The notes beneath the pieces were generated by a model. The model worked only from the letters and a program-made list of their open reading frames with translations, made no database searches and was not told the origin of the DNA. This document shows, one piece after another, positions 10,475 to 22,200 of a DNA stretch of 64,000 bases. Source of the stretch: Entoloma clypeatum (lineage: Eukaryota; Basidiomycota; Agaricomycetes; Agaricales; Entolomataceae); assembly GCA_963565915.1 (NCBI GenBank), contig OY751495.1, forward strand, positions 186,001-250,000, written 5' to 3'. The translations under genes were made by a program, and so were the position numbers. Each line of letters starts with the position of its first letter. Position 1 is the stretch's first letter.

Positions 10475-11841
10475 GATGAACCTCTGAAAAGCTCATTGTC
10501 AACATCATCCGCCCAACTGAAACATGTCTGCTTGGATGGTCCAGGTTCATCTTTGTCATACTCATATTCCTCATCAAAGTCCATCACTGTATCGGCATCA
10601 TAATCTTGGTGTTCCATCAGGAACAGGGAAGCTTCATCTATTACCTCATTGTCAGGGGTCAAATATATCCCCAGAATATCTTTGGGGTATATGACATTAT
10701 TGATGTTCTGGAGGGTCTGGGATGTTCCCACAATGCCAAGAGATGTGACAACATCGCGTGCTGCCTGCATCTCAGGATACATTGTCGGTTGATTTACCGG
10801 AGCACCTGTGAAGTGTTGCACGGATGTGTTTGTTATGTGATCAAGAAACTTTCTTGCACCTGCGGTCATGATGTGTTTAGCTGGACTTGATGTCAACCGC
10901 GATTCGAGAGGAGGATGATGACAAGGGTCAGTTGTTGGAGTAGAAGATTGTTGGGGGAAAATGACATGTCCTGAGCCTGTGGCAGTGGTGAAGGGAGGTG
11001 TCGGCAGATTCATATTCATTGCCGACGAGGCAACATGAGAGCAGCCGGCGGTGTCACCTGCAGCAGCCTCTTGGGCGCGCTGGGCCTTTTTCCAACTCCA
11101 CAACCCTTCCTTTTTGGGTACAAATGGTTTGTTGGAATTCTGGTTTGACCCAGAAGCAGCGGAGATCTTGTTGGCAGCCAGAAGTTGTGCTTTGGCTTGT
11201 ATGTGCATGTACTCCGCGGTTACAATCTCTTCAACATCTGTAAGTTTGAAAGTGTCTAACTTCCATTCTTTGGCCAGATGCGAACCAAGATGTTTCCATT
11301 TGGGAGGTAGACAGTGCACAGCAAGCATCCCTTGCAATTTAAGAGTGAAGGGGATCTTGTGCCCATCAAGGTGTGCCAAGAGATCATGGAATTTGGAGAA
11401 TTCTGGACGGGAGTCACCACCAGACAGGTGCCAATTGAGAGTCAAGGTGAAGTCCTTGAACATCTTGTCAGGGCCTTTGTTCTCAAAAAGAGTTTTCAGC
11501 TGATTCCAAACCTCTTTTGAAGTCTGGAACACTGTAACCTCATGCTTTACAGATTCCACCAGATATAAGATGATTGCACCACGTGCTTTCAAGTCTTTCT
11601 CCTTCCACTTGCGGAACTCCTTTCGTTGTTCAGACGTCGAAGTGGCTGTGAGGGAGGTTGGTTGTTTCCAGTTCCCGGATACAAGCATCCAGGTCCCTTC
11701 AAACTGTAAGAACCCTGTCATCTTATCGCTCCACTCCTTCCAGTTAGAGCTGGTCATTTTGACGACAGCAGATTTGTAATCAAAAGAAGACATGATTTGA
11801 TATGAAGGGTGAGAGTGCAAAAGACTGGAAATAGAATGCAT
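10423..11841 (-). CDS. gag: Copia G gag polyprotein (UBN2-like)
   Basis: A 472-codon open frame. The N-terminal core (MTSSNWKEWSDKMTGFLQFE, WNQLKTLFENKGPDKMFKDF, HLDGHKIPFTLKLQGMLAVH) is the capsid-like domain of copia gag proteins. No CCHC zinc knuckle is visible in the C-terminal part, which is Ser/Thr/Pro-rich. The frame overlaps pol by about 50 nt in a different frame, so a frameshift (programmed or mutational) is needed for Gag-Pol. The frame itself carries no stop, unlike the adjacent pol. Confidence 0.75.
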   Translation of the reverse strand: MHSISSLLHSHPSYQIMSSFDYKSAVVKMTSSNWKEWSDKMTGFLQFEGTWMLVSGNWKQPTSLTATSTSEQRKEFRKWKEKDLKARGAIILYLVESVKHEVTVFQTSKEVWNQLKTLFENKGPDKMFKDFTLTLNWHLSGGDSRPEFSKFHDLLAHLDGHKIPFTLKLQGMLAVHCLPPKWKHLGSHLAKEWKLDTFKLTDVEEIVTAEYMHIQAKAQLLAANKISAASGSNQNSNKPFVPKKEGLWSWKKAQRAQEAAAGDTAGCSHVASSAMNMNLPTPPFTTATGSGHVIFPQQSSTPTTDPCHHPPLESRLTSSPAKHIMTAGARKFLDHITNTSVQHFTGAPVNQPTMYPEMQAARDVVTSLGIVGTSQTLQNINNVIYPKDILGIYLTPDNEVIDEASLFLMEHQDYDADTVMDFDEEYEYDKDEPGPSKQTCFSWADDVDNELFRGSSCDDPRYILSQVSQSTQ

Positions 11842-12177
11842 CAGTCACATGTCAAATTACTGGATCTTAGATGAAACAGGGACACAGCAACATGTGTTTT
11901 GCTCCACTAGGGTCCATCAGACCCCTATTCCACATTTAACGTCATAAACAGAGTTAACTGGTAGACACATGTATGGAGGTGGATGGGCATCACGATCATT
12001 GGGGTGTTATCTCCCGGATCTGCTAGCTCATCGCCCTACACAATGATATGGGATTAAACATCCACATAATCATTAATGTTGTATATACAGATCAAGGTGC
12101 ACTTGATCTATTGCATTCATGATGTAGCGGCATTGAGTCTACTAAGACTGCCAGTGACGAGTGCAATGGTGAGTCTC

Positions 12178-12190
12178 AGGGCTCATAACC
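12178..12190 (-). other. Copia G primer-binding site (half initiator-tRNA-Met type)
   Basis: Immediately next to the 5' LTR the plus strand reads GGGCTCATAACC, the anticodon-arm sequence of initiator methionine tRNA. This matches the internal priming mode known from Drosophila copia, in which a cleaved 5' half of the initiator tRNA primes minus-strand DNA. Confidence 0.7.
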
Positions 12191-12492
12191 TGTTGGAACA
12201 GCATACAATCACATCAATACTGGAGGTGATCACAGCGGATGCATCATCTTGCAGTCCTAGTATACTCTATGCTATGTGCTATGGATCGTGTATCTACGAT
12301 AGAGAGGGAACCTTACTACTAACCTTGAGAGGTGTTTGCAGGTGGGGGTTACTCAGTAAGAGTGTTCTATTGCACAGAGAATAAGAACAGTCTTATATAC
12401 TAGTCTACTTATTTGTACATTATTTGTATATCATGGGATTGGGCACATGATGCTATAGATGAAATATCTATAGGAGTGAAATTCGTTCAACA
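12191..12492 (-). repeat. Copia G 5' LTR (302 bp)
   Basis: Bounded by TGTTGGA and TTCAACA terminal inverted repeats; no second copy lies in the window. It separates copia G from the Ulp1-like relic that follows at once at 12493. Confidence 0.7.
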
Positions 12493-12950
12493 ATGATGAG
12501 CGACAGGCATGTCAATATGATGTTTGCTCACCTCACTGATCATCTTGGACATGATGAACTGGCAGATACTCTGGCTGTTATTGAATCCTTACGATTTATG
12601 CAAGAGATTGAGAAAGCAAGTAAAAACAAGTTCAAGGACCCACCGTCAGCATTTTTTCAATGACTCAAGAAATGTTTTGAAATGGGAGGTGCTGAGATTC
12701 TAATTTTCCCTGTCTATTTCAGCCAGCAGGAGCATTGGTTGACATTCAAAATCAATTTTAATCATGATGAGCTAGCCTATGATAAGCATATATACTCCTA
12801 GAAGAAGAGTGGGATCTCACTTGATCAAATCTAGGGAATGGCTTGGCTCTCTCAGGAATGCCGCCACCAAAAAATCTCATTCAAAAGTTGCAACATCAGG
12901 AAAAATCCACCCATATCAATAGCAGTCTGTGGTATACAGGTCCTCTTTAT
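12493..12950 (+). pseudogene. Relic of Ulp1-like (C48) cysteine protease
   Basis: The plus frame reads SDRHVNMMFAHLTDHLG, then after one stop LIFPVYFSQQEHWLTFKINF, then GISLDQI. The block PVxFSxxxHWLTFxIxF with its histidine resembles the catalytic His region of the Ulp1-like proteases common in Agaricomycete transposon neighbourhoods. There are at least three in-frame stops (12660, 12800, 12834), and the 5' end is cut by copia G. The assignment rests on the HW motif and local context only. Confidence 0.4.
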
Positions 12951-13198
12951 AGAGCTCATCATAGCACACTGCCAGGTTTCCATAGTAGTCGATAGCATGC
13001 TGGCTGGTTTCCATAGTAGTCTGTAGTGGTGCATAGGTGCCTATCAGATATTTGGAGTACTTCATATTTCCATATGTGGACAGCTACGATGACTATGAGC
13101 ACTCTGGTGTGCGACATATTTTGCACCAGTTATCAGATCATTCCATAGTGTTGCACAGAATGGTCAACAGACATATATATTTTTTCATACCTAAGCCA
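12951..13198. other. No gene visible
   Basis: AT-rich sequence with two near-repeats of a GGTTTCCATAGTAGTC word (12975 and 13007). Nothing else could be supported. Confidence 0.5.
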
Positions 13199-13203
13199 CA
13201 GAC

Positions 13204-13508
13204 TGTTGAAGTTCCACCTGGGCGCTAGCCGCAGGTGTACTGAGCAACACAGCTACAGTGGAAGTACTCTACTTAACCGTTCTAGTCACTTGGATTGGAG
13301 AGGGTGAGGCTGGTGAGAGCGGTTGAGGCTGGTAAGAGCGATGGAGCTGGTTAAGAGTCAAGAGACAACTTGTTGATATTGACAGTTTCCTGGTCTTATA
13401 TACCGTACTACTGTTTGTACCAACCAAACAAGTATGTAATCGAAGATGTCTATGGTCACGTGATGTAATCTAATCTAATCTAATCTATGTGATGGAAAAG
13501 TTTCAACA
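13204..13508 (-). repeat. Copia F 3' LTR
   Basis: 305 bp, TGTTGAAG at one end and TTTCAACA at the other. It contains a (TAATC)n-like stretch near 13470. Confidence 0.95.
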
Positions 13509-13520
13509 CCCCCCCATATT
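13509..13520 (-). other. Copia F polypurine tract
   Basis: Immediately upstream of the 3' LTR, the minus strand reads ATATGGGGGG, the expected plus-strand primer. The same sequence sits next to the copia H LTR at 63679. Confidence 0.75.
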
Positions 13521-13576
13521 TAGTACATACTTCTAAATACATTTTTACTTTTTCCCATATAGGTACTCTTTTTTGT

Positions 13577-16500
13577 CTAGTTTTTGAGTAGTCCAAAGTA
13601 TGGGATAAACTTGCTAAAGAGGATTTTCCCCAGATTCTTAGTTAAAAGGTCTGCAGGGTTATTCACTCCTTCGATGAATTCAACCGTAATAATTCCTTTG
13701 GATACTTTTTCTCTGACGAAGTGAAATCGCACGTCAATATGCTTGGATCGCTTCTCAGTTACAGGATTGGATGTGATAAAGACGGAGCCATTGTTATCTC
13801 CATAGATCGGAACCGATCCGATCTGCATTCCAAGTTCGGCAAGCATGCTTCTAAGCCATGTTACTGCGCGACTGCAATCTGATAGCGCCATGTATTCTGC
13901 TTCCGTAGAAGAGAGGGCAATGGTTTTTTGTGCTGATGAAACCCATGTTATTGCTCCAGACGCCAGCGATATGAAGTAACCAGTGGTAGATTTCCTGGTG
14001 TTTTCGTCTGATGCCCAATCGGAGTCTGTAAATGCGTAGATCCCTTTCCCAGAATCACCATCATACATGATCGCGTAATCTTTTGTTGCCTTCAAATACC
14101 TGTGAATATCCCTAGCCACTTCTAAATGGTGTTTGGTAGGGTTTGCGGAAAATTGGGACATTTTGATCACGGCGAAACAAATGTCGGGTCTTGTCCCGAT
14201 CATTAAGTACAACAGTGATCCGATGACGGATTGGTGCTTGGATCTGAGTTCCGCATTGGGTTCATCTTCGGACTTCATGGGTTTGTAGCCCATCGGAAGT
14301 GGGGTGTGGGTGGCGTTTGATTCGCTCATCCCCATTCGCGCGAGAATTTTCTCAAGGTAAGGTACTTGATCAATGAAGATCTTCTTCCCATGTTGCCTTA
14401 TTTGGATCAAGAGAAATTCTTTCGGTCCCCATTAGACACTAGGTGGCCTAGGTCCCTACATTTCCATGTTGTCATGAAGGCCTTCTTTTTCTCTAGCGTG
14501 TATTCTCGGTTTGTGCCGAGAAAAGCAGAGTCATCGACATAGATGACGGCAATCACAATTTCCCCATTGGTACTTGTGTGAATAAAAACTCCCGCATCGG
14601 AGTGTAGCCGGACAAAGCCAAGCTTTTTCATGGAGGAATCGAGTTCCCTCCACCAGGCTAATGCGGCCTGCTTGAGTCCGTATAGGGCTTTGTATAGTCG
14701 GTACACGAAGTTTTCTTTCCCTTTTACTATGTAGCCCTCAGGCTGTCGCATGTAAATTACCTCACAGAGTGTTCCATAGAGGAAGGCTGCTGAGACGTCC
14801 AAGAGTGTCATGAACCACCCTTCAAGGGCTGTCAATGCCAGAATTAATCGGACGGTCTCGTATCTCACTACTGGTGAGAAGATCTGATCGAAATCGATCC
14901 CTTCTACTTGTGAGAAGCCTTTTGCAACCAGGCGCGCTTTCAGACGCCCGTCGGATTTTTTGTTGTAAACCCATTTGTTCCTTAGTGCTTTCCTCCCTGT
15001 GTGGTATGCGGCAGAACGAAAAGCGCTAGACATGCTCAAAAGCCACGGGGTGATCACGGAGTTAGTACCCCTACCCACAGGAATCTTCTTTGTTCGGAAG
15101 AGAGTATATGTCTTTGTGTGACATTTCGATGATGCCGACTTGGATGGAGATTGCCTCCATCAGGAGATCGTTCATCCATGCCGTTTGACTGCCCAATCTA
15201 CGTCTTCAATCCATTTTTTCAAGATCAGAAGCAGGGGTGTCTTCCCCATAGATGCTGTCTGGCATTCTCCGAACTCGTCGTTCCCTGATTGGTCGATCTG
15301 GTACTTGCTCAGGCTCTGGAGTGGGTACTCGTGGCTCGTCATCGGGCTCGCTACATGGCAAATCATCGTCTGATTCAGGGTGATCCTGTCCAGTGGGAAC
15401 AGGGTCGTGAGGTTTTTCGTAATGACTGTCATTGTCATCGTTTCTGGGGATGAGGTCCTCAAACTCATCAGCCGGTTCTGGGTTTTCCATTTCTGAATGG
15501 TTTTCTGGCAAAGGGTCGGTGTGGCATCTAGGGTACTTGCTTTCATCAAAGATAGCTTTTCCACCCATGAAAATTGTATTAGTCTCAGGATCCATGAAAC
15601 GGTATCCTTTGACTCCTGGCTTCGATCCGAGATAAATCATCAATCGAGATCTAGATTCCAGGGAATTTCTACGTTTTTCTTTTGGGATATACACATATGC
15701 TTGACATCCAAAGACTCTGATGCTTGACATATCAGAAATCTCATTGGTCACCCTGAAGTAAGGGGTATTCCATTCGAGACGCTGCATGGGGGTTCTGTTG
15801 TAGAGAAAAGCTGCATGTTCCAAACAGAATTCCCACCACATAGGGGGTAGGCATGCGTCGAAGCATAAAGCCTGAGATTTTTCCCATAGGGTTCGATTTA
15901 TCCGTTCTGCTCTACCATTCTGCTGGTGCTGATATGGGAGCGTGACGTCGATCAGAATTCTATGATCGGCAAGTACATCCTTGTATTCGTTGAATTCTCC
16001 ACCTCCATCAACTCGCCACTTTTTAGGAGTAGCAGCGAATTGATTCTGGGTCATTGCAAGAAATTCTTGTAGTGCCGTAACGGCATCTGACTTCTTTCTA
16101 AGCAAGACGACCCAGACGTGGGATGAAAAATCGTCCAAAAATGTAAGAAAATATTTATATTTATGGTATGATGCCGTGGATATCTGCTTGAGATCAGAAT
16201 GGATCAGATCAAAGGTTTTTGTTGCCCTTGTTATCGAATTGGGATACGACTGATTAGGCATTTTCCCTTTGAGGCAGCCTGTGCAACTTTCCTGTGATTT
16301 TTCACGTACTAGTGTTTCAGGTACCCCTTTGGTACTGGTGGGAATCTTTCAGAGTGCTTGATCATTTGGGTGACCAAGACGCTTGTGCCATGTTTTGACA
16401 GTGATTTCGCTTGAGATCGCATGGATCTGATCATAGCATATTTCAGTGTCTAACCAGTAAATGGTTTGACCAAGGATGTGGGGCGTAAACTGGATTTTGC

Positions 16501-16720
16501 TCAGCCCTTTGGAGATGTTGATTTCTCCACAAGTCCCGTCTACTTTGTAACCGTGGTTAAGAAAGATGCCTAAGGACAATAGGCATGTGTCCATGTCCGG
16601 GATGTAGAATACTGGTCTGAGAAGATGGGGTTTAACTTCCCCATTTAGGGTGTGCCGTACTGGAACGGCCCCAACTCCGAGTATTTCCAGTTTCTTTCCT
16701 TTAGCAGCAGTCTGGACGAA
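13577..16720 (-). pseudogene. pol: Copia F pol: integrase, reverse transcriptase, RNase H (broken)
   Basis: Reading right to left: a TGA at about 16720 directly after gag-protease, then KLEILGVGAV. Integrase follows, with WHKRLGHPNDQAL, a second TGA near 16350, CTGCLKGKM, LIHSDLKQIS, RVDGGGEFNE and the E of RAERINRTL, then a Pro/Glu/Asp-rich linker. Near 15080-15205 there are frameshifts and stops. Reverse transcriptase (RNKWVYNKKSDGRLKARLVA, FSPVVRYETVR, DVSAAFLYG, YVDDSAFLG) ends at a shift near 14410. RNase H follows (FTDSDWASDENTRKSTTGY, SSTEAEYMALSD) and ends with SKHIDVRFHFVREKV and PADLLTKNLGK. Both early TGA codons fit CGA to TGA. Confidence 0.9.
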
Positions 16721-18379
16721 TCACTTGACCGTGAGAGGTCTATAGTATGCGAAGTCTTTGAACTCATGCATAAAGTGTAGAGAAGCACCGGAATCTAATA
16801 TCCATTGTGCGCGTTCTTTTTCCTTACAATGTGTACAAGAGGCGAAATGTTTAATATATTTTTTGTGTAGATCACTGCTAATGTGATCTACGCACTCTGT
16901 ACTGGTACTGGCTAATATATCATACGTCTGTTGAGAGGTATTATTAGCATTCCACAATTGGTAAGGTTTGAGAAAATGTTCTGACGAACCGTCAAGTTCA
17001 ATCTCGTCCTCAAATACATCCGGCCCCATCCGTTCCTGGTCGATGTCCATCATTTTCAGTGATTCTTCTATCGACGGGGCTACGCGACGCTGTTTAGCCG
17101 GCCTTTCGTCGATGTCAGGAATGATGGTATCTAAGATACGGAGGTTTGACCCAGAGGGTTGAGCACCGATTTCTTGGGCGAGTCTTCGCACCCTCTCGTT
17201 CTTTTTCCACACAGACGGCTTTCCAGAGGGAAGCCCGGTGTACTGAGAAGGAGGCGGGTTCATGCGTTGTAGGAGTGACTGCATTTTCTCCAACTCAGGC
17301 TGCGCGGTACTCGTAGTTTTCCCGCGGCCCATTATAGTGGTGAAGGCAGGTGCATGATGAGGAGGGAGAGGGCAAGGAGCATGTTGACGAGGAGGAAGGG
17401 GACAAGGAGCAGGACGAAGGGGTTGCTCAATGGCTGGTGCGATGAACTTGACCATCTCCTCGGCTTGGTCGGACTCGTTGTCCGCGTTGTTGGCGCGCTT
17501 CTTCTGGTTGCGCCAGCGTCCCTTTCCCTTCTTCTTTTCAGAAGCAGTACTTGGGTTGGTCGAGTTAGGCTGCTCGTCAGCATTGTCCCGCGAGGTACTC
17601 GGCGCTGTTTGCTTTTCCCATTTGGGGTCTTGCCCCTTTCGCTTGGTCCCGGAGATTTTCCGGGCCTGCTCGTTGGACGCCCGAGTAGACCCAATCGCAT
17701 ACTTGCGCCTGTACTCCGATACGATGCTGTCGGCGACGGCCTGCCATGTGAAGTCATCGGCGTCGTAGACCTGGAAGAGGGCGGTGGAGAGAGATGACCA
17801 AGCGTCAGGAATGGCGCTTGCCAGGATCATAGCCTGCATCAGATCAGGCACGACGAACTTCGCGTCGCTGAGGCGAGCGAAGAGTGACCCAAGGCGCTCG
17901 ATTTCCGGTACGGGGTCGCGACCCGACAGCTTGAAGGAGGCAGCGGCTTTGAAGTCGCCGAATATGGTGGCGGGGGAGACCTTCGAGTATGCGTCCTTCA
18001 ATGACGTCCAGGCTTCTTTTGAGGTTGCGGCGTCCTTGATGTGCCTCCTGATTGCTTCGGAGACTTTGAGACGGATGGAACCCAGAGCCATGTCGTCGTC
18101 TCTAATCCAGGTCTTCTTTTCCTTGTGGAAGGTGGGTTGGTCGACGGTGATAGTGACCACTGGAGGTTGAGTCGCAGATGTCGCAGATGTCGAGGTGGCC
18201 GAGGCAGGGGTGGAGACCGTGACCGTCAAGTCCTTGATGTCGGGGCGCTCAATGTCGCCGGATACGAGGCGCCATACTCCTTGATGGAGAAGGTACGACT
18301 TCATCTTTTCAGCCCAACTTTGATAGTTGATGCCGTTGAAGACGACAATGGAGTCAAGGGCAGAGTGAGAGGTAGACAT
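16721..18379 (-). CDS. gag: Copia F gag-protease
   Basis: The open frame extends to 18409, but the first well-placed ATG is at 18379 (MSTSHSALDSIVVFNGINYQ). The capsid-like domain shows YQSWAEKMKSYLLHQGVW, SLKDAYSKVSPATIFGDFKA and DLMQAMILASAIPDAWSSLS. A basic KKKGKGRWRNQKKR patch replaces the usual CCHC knuckle. The protease motif WILDSGASLHFM is fused in the same frame near the C-terminus, about 15 codons before the TGA that truncates Gag-Pol. Length fits copia gag plus the beginning of protease. Confidence 0.85.
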   Translation of the reverse strand: MSTSHSALDSIVVFNGINYQSWAEKMKSYLLHQGVWRLVSGDIERPDIKDLTVTVSTPASATSTSATSATQPPVVTITVDQPTFHKEKKTWIRDDDMALGSIRLKVSEAIRRHIKDAATSKEAWTSLKDAYSKVSPATIFGDFKAAASFKLSGRDPVPEIERLGSLFARLSDAKFVVPDLMQAMILASAIPDAWSSLSTALFQVYDADDFTWQAVADSIVSEYRRKYAIGSTRASNEQARKISGTKRKGQDPKWEKQTAPSTSRDNADEQPNSTNPSTASEKKKGKGRWRNQKKRANNADNESDQAEEMVKFIAPAIEQPLRPAPCPLPPRQHAPCPLPPHHAPAFTTIMGRGKTTSTAQPELEKMQSLLQRMNPPPSQYTGLPSGKPSVWKKNERVRRLAQEIGAQPSGSNLRILDTIIPDIDERPAKQRRVAPSIEESLKMMDIDQERMGPDVFEDEIELDGSSEHFLKPYQLWNANNTSQQTYDILASTSTECVDHISSDLHKKYIKHFASCTHCKEKERAQWILDSGASLHFMHEFKDFAYYRPLTVK

Positions 18380-18732
18380 TTTTAATGAATCTAAAAGGAG
18401 TTCTCCCAATCAGTGATGTTCTTTATGAATTTGATTTTAGAGAAAACAAATAAATGATTCCTCATAACATATTCCCTTGAGGAATAGCGGTTTTTGGGAA
18501 AAACCCTCTTTGTCAGAGGTGTGTGAGGTACGATCAACGTTTCCACATGATGTGTACTAAGTCAATCCCCTTAGGGACGCTTCATGACAGGTACTTGTCG
18601 TAATGACGTTCCCAGGTTCATGTGTGAAGAAGTAAGACTCAGAACCTAGATCTTTCGATCGGTTCTTTGCCAACCAGGATAGAGTGGGCAGGTACTCGCT
18701 GTTGCCAGCGTTCCCAAGTCCCTCTGCTATCC

Positions 18733-18745
18733 GGGGCCCATAACC
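18733..18745 (-). other. Copia F primer-binding site (half initiator-tRNA-Met type)
   Basis: The plus strand reads GGGGCCCATAACC directly against the LTR. GGGCCCATAACC is the anticodon arm of initiator tRNA-Met in many eukaryotes, so priming by a tRNA half is inferred. Confidence 0.7.
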
Positions 18746-19054
18746 TGTTGAAGTTCCACCTGGACGCTAGCCGCAGGTGTACTGAGCAACACAGCTACAG
18801 TGGAAGTACTCTACTTAACCGTTCTAGTCACTTACTTGGATTGGAGAGGGTGAGGCTGGTGAGAGCGGTTGAGGCTGGTAAGAGCGATGGAGCTGGTTAA
18901 GAGTCAAGAGACAACTTGTTGATATTGACAGTTTCCTGGTCTTATATACCGTACTACTGTTTGTACCAACCAAACAAGTATGTAATCGAAGATGTCTATG
19001 GTCACGTGATGTAATCTAATCTAATCTAATCTATGTGATGGAAAAGTTTCAACA
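18746..19054 (-). repeat. Copia F 5' LTR
   Basis: 309 bp, same ends as the 3' LTR; differs mainly by an extra TTAC near 18830. The right flank CAGAC completes the target duplication. Confidence 0.95.
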
Positions 19055-19059
19055 CAGAC

Positions 19060-19259
19060 CAGCTACATACTCAGGTTTAGACTGCATCCTTGTCTGAGTC
19101 CAAGACACTACCCTCACTCTCAGTCTCCCCAGTATGCCCCTCCAGCTCAAGATGGGCCTGCTCTTCTATCTCGCCTATCAGCTGTCACTCTGGCTCAGCT
19201 ACATCCGCAACACCCGCATTGCATCTCGACACAAATAGAAGGTTAGATCATACACACTA
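19060..19259. other. No gene visible
   Basis: Unique sequence between copia F and the hairpin array; no open frame or repeat that I can support. Confidence 0.4.
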
Positions 19260-22200
19260 TAAAAATGATGTAAGCTTACAGCACATGCCAAAACATCTCC
19301 CAACGTTGGTTGGTGGTCACATTTTGGTCAAGCTTGCTCCATCTTTCTACAACAGCATGGTGAGCAATTATGAGGGGCTTCGCATCTTCCTCCCAACCTA
19401 TCATAAATGACATGTTGTCGTTTCTATCTTTCTTCAGCATGAGAATCTTTCTTGCCTTTCGTATGATGGTATCTTTGTATGCCATCTATGTACATGTTAT
19501 ATGGGGACATATAATCCCAATGTTGCAGTTTGCGACTCTTAGTTCAATGAACTATAGTCATTTTTGTTGGCGAGATCTTTCGCCACCTATACTTTCTTCA
19601 GCAAGCTTAGCTCGCCGTATTGTCAGTTCACTTTTGGGGTTCATGTTGATCCCCATGTCATCCACATGAATGACAACTATACCAGTCTTCGTTACTGGTA
19701 CTATATGAGATGACAACCTATTGTTATCGTCAACTTTATTTTCTTAAATGACATATTGTCATTTTTGTATCATAAACGACACATTGTCGTTTCTACTTTA
19801 CTTTCGACGGTGTTGATTCTTCAACTTCACACTGTCCTTTCTATTTTGTTGCCAGAAGGTACATGGCACCTTCCTCATGTATTGTAGATGGCGCTATTGC
19901 CATCTATAGTCTCTCCGCGACTATTTCATAGTATGGCCTTTATGGCCGTAAATTGGGAAGGGAAAAATCTCGCATTGCAGGATTATGTGGTATGATATAG
20001 GTGCCATTGTCACCTATTTGTTGGGAGAGGTGTCCCCTCCTCTATCCCCTTCCAAAATGTTCCACGGGTTTCTTGGAATTCCCGCTTTCCCCCCTTCTTG
20101 CCTCGTTCACAATGAAACAAATTATTGGGGGGGTTTGAGGTCTTTGAGACACTACAATTGTTTTGGAGGACAATTTCTATCCTCCACAGAATGTGGGAAT
20201 GACAGACTTGGTGTCTGTCTATTCTGTCAGATGGGTCTCTATGAGTCTCCATCCATTACGAATTATATGGAGGACACTTGTGGTCCTCCCTCATCTCCTT
20301 CGGCAGGACTTTTCAGTGCCCTGCATGTCGCCAACTGTATACTTGGTGAAATTCGACCTCTCGAGGCAACATAGTCACCTCAGGTTTTATGGAGGACACT
20401 TTTGTCCTTCCTTTTGTCATCTGGCAGTGACCACTTTTAGTGGGCTGTCTGTCGCCGACTTTATGTTCGGCGTGATCTGATTCCAATGTGGTGTCTGTCA
20501 CTACAGCTTTCAACGAACCGTTGCAGATGACAATAACCTTGTCATCTACTTTCGCAACCTTAGCGACTTTTGTTGCTACAGTTTTGTCATCTATTGCCAT
20601 AACTTTAGTTTCTCCATGGACGATCTTTATATCATCCATTTCATCACTTGCAACAACAATTGTTGCTGTAGCAGCTACTGTAGCTGCTGGTTCTCGACAT
20701 TTTCATCTATTGTTGATTTATTGCACACAACAACTTTGTCGTCTTCCTTTGCAACTTCAGCGACATTTGTCGCTGCTATCTCAGCACTTTGTGCTGTAAT
20801 TATATTATTTCTGTGGACGACTTTCACATCATCCACTTCATCATTTGCAACAACTATATTTGCTGCGGCAGCTACTAAAGCTGCCAGATCTTCTCTATTG
20901 CAAATGACATCTTTGTCATCTATTTTCCGACCTTTAATGACATTTTCTGTCATTGTTGTGGCACATGTTGCCACAGAGTTTGTACTCTCTTGGACGACAT
21001 TCCTTTCATCCAGACTCTTGTGTTTATGATGTTCTGACCTGCGGACATCTTGTTTTTCAGATGTGACTAGTTGAAGCACCAAATGAACTTCACAAGTTCA
21101 TCCTCCAGTGGTCATGGCATGACTACTCTGCTTCAGTATCAAGCAGACAATCCTTTCATTACACATAGAGCACAATTTTGTGCTCTCGTCATCAGTCGAC
21201 ACATGTTGTCGACTTTTGCTACTCTTGCAATGTTGATGGCGGCATTTTCATCGCCGTCTCTTCTTCTCTACTGTGACAGAGTCTTCTGTACTCTGTCTCA
21301 TTGTCTCTTTGATGGTGAATATTTCGCTGTCAAGTATCATTCTCGCCTGGGTTATGTTGACCCAGATGTTCGCGTTTATTTTGACGATCTTGTTGTCGTC
21401 GATAACGAACCTGCTATTCATCACTTGCAGTCCGCTGTGGTCTATTTGACCCATCATTGCTGGGCAATGAGATCTTTTCATCTTGAGGATTATTAGAACC
21501 CTCTCGGCTATGATTTTCATGTGGGCGACAATTCTGTCACCACAGTTTTTGTGAACTTTGGAAGTTCAGAGAACTTCCAGCCCATTTTGGGCTCTCGCAC
21601 TGCATTCACAGTTGACGGTGTCTTTTGGACCACAAATGTGGTGCCGATTCTTCTGTTGAGGGTAAAGGTACCCTCAGAAATCTTGTTTCCATTGTTGGTG
21701 GTCGTGTTCTATGGGTTGGTGGGGATTTAGCAACCCATTCTGACTGCCATGAAGGCAGTTGATCTGCCTTTGATAAAGGTCTTTGAATTTCAAGACCTTC
21801 TTTTGAAGTTGACAGAACTTGTGTTCTGTTGAGACTGTCTACATCTCTTTTGCAAACAAGACTCATGGAGTCTTTACTCCATATTTCAAGACAACTGTTG
21901 TTGTCTTTCTTCGCTGTTTTCAATTTGGCAATGATTTCCAGAGTCTCTTCATTGACTCTGGAGGAGGTTATTTTAACCTCCGTTTCTTGATTCATATTGA
22001 CGGAAATGTTTCTGTTCTCTTCTTTAGACTCTTTGAGAGAGTTGGAAGACTTAAAAGTCTTCCGTTCTAGTCTGTCAACTACATTTTGTGGACTTATTGA
22101 ACTTTCAATTGAAGACTTAATAGTCTTCACTTCTTCATGATCCACTTTGGAGTGGTAGTCAACACCATCTCCGTGGTTCAGAAGTTGATGAGACTCATAA

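Larger units (their letters stand above)
8966..12492 (-). mobile_element. Ty1/copia element G, 3'-truncated
   Basis: In minus-strand order: 5' LTR (12492-12191), primer-binding site, leader, gag, protease and integrase, then truncation at 8966 where the LTR copy 1 begins. Reverse transcriptase, RNase H and the 3' LTR are missing from the window. It resembles copia F in layout but is clearly a different family by sequence. Confidence 0.8.
13204..19054 (-). mobile_element. Ty1/copia element F, full length but inactive (5851 bp)
   Basis: Both LTRs are present (13204-13508 and 18746-19054) and the element is flanked by a perfect 5-bp target duplication CAGAC (13199-13203 and 19055-19059). Minus-strand order is 5' LTR, primer-binding site, gag-protease, integrase, reverse transcriptase, RNase H, polypurine tract, 3' LTR. 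The LTRs differ by a 4-bp TTAC duplication and few other changes. Several stops and frameshifts in pol show that the copy is dead. A related copy (copia H) begins at 63370. Confidence 0.95.

Noticed and set aside
12191..13508. Copia G and copia F LTRs as a pair of one element
   Set aside because: Both begin TGTTG and end TTCAACA but the interiors are unrelated; copia F has its own second LTR and target duplication.
17354..17797. 147-codon plus frame inside copia F
   Set aside because: Antisense of the gag gene without features.
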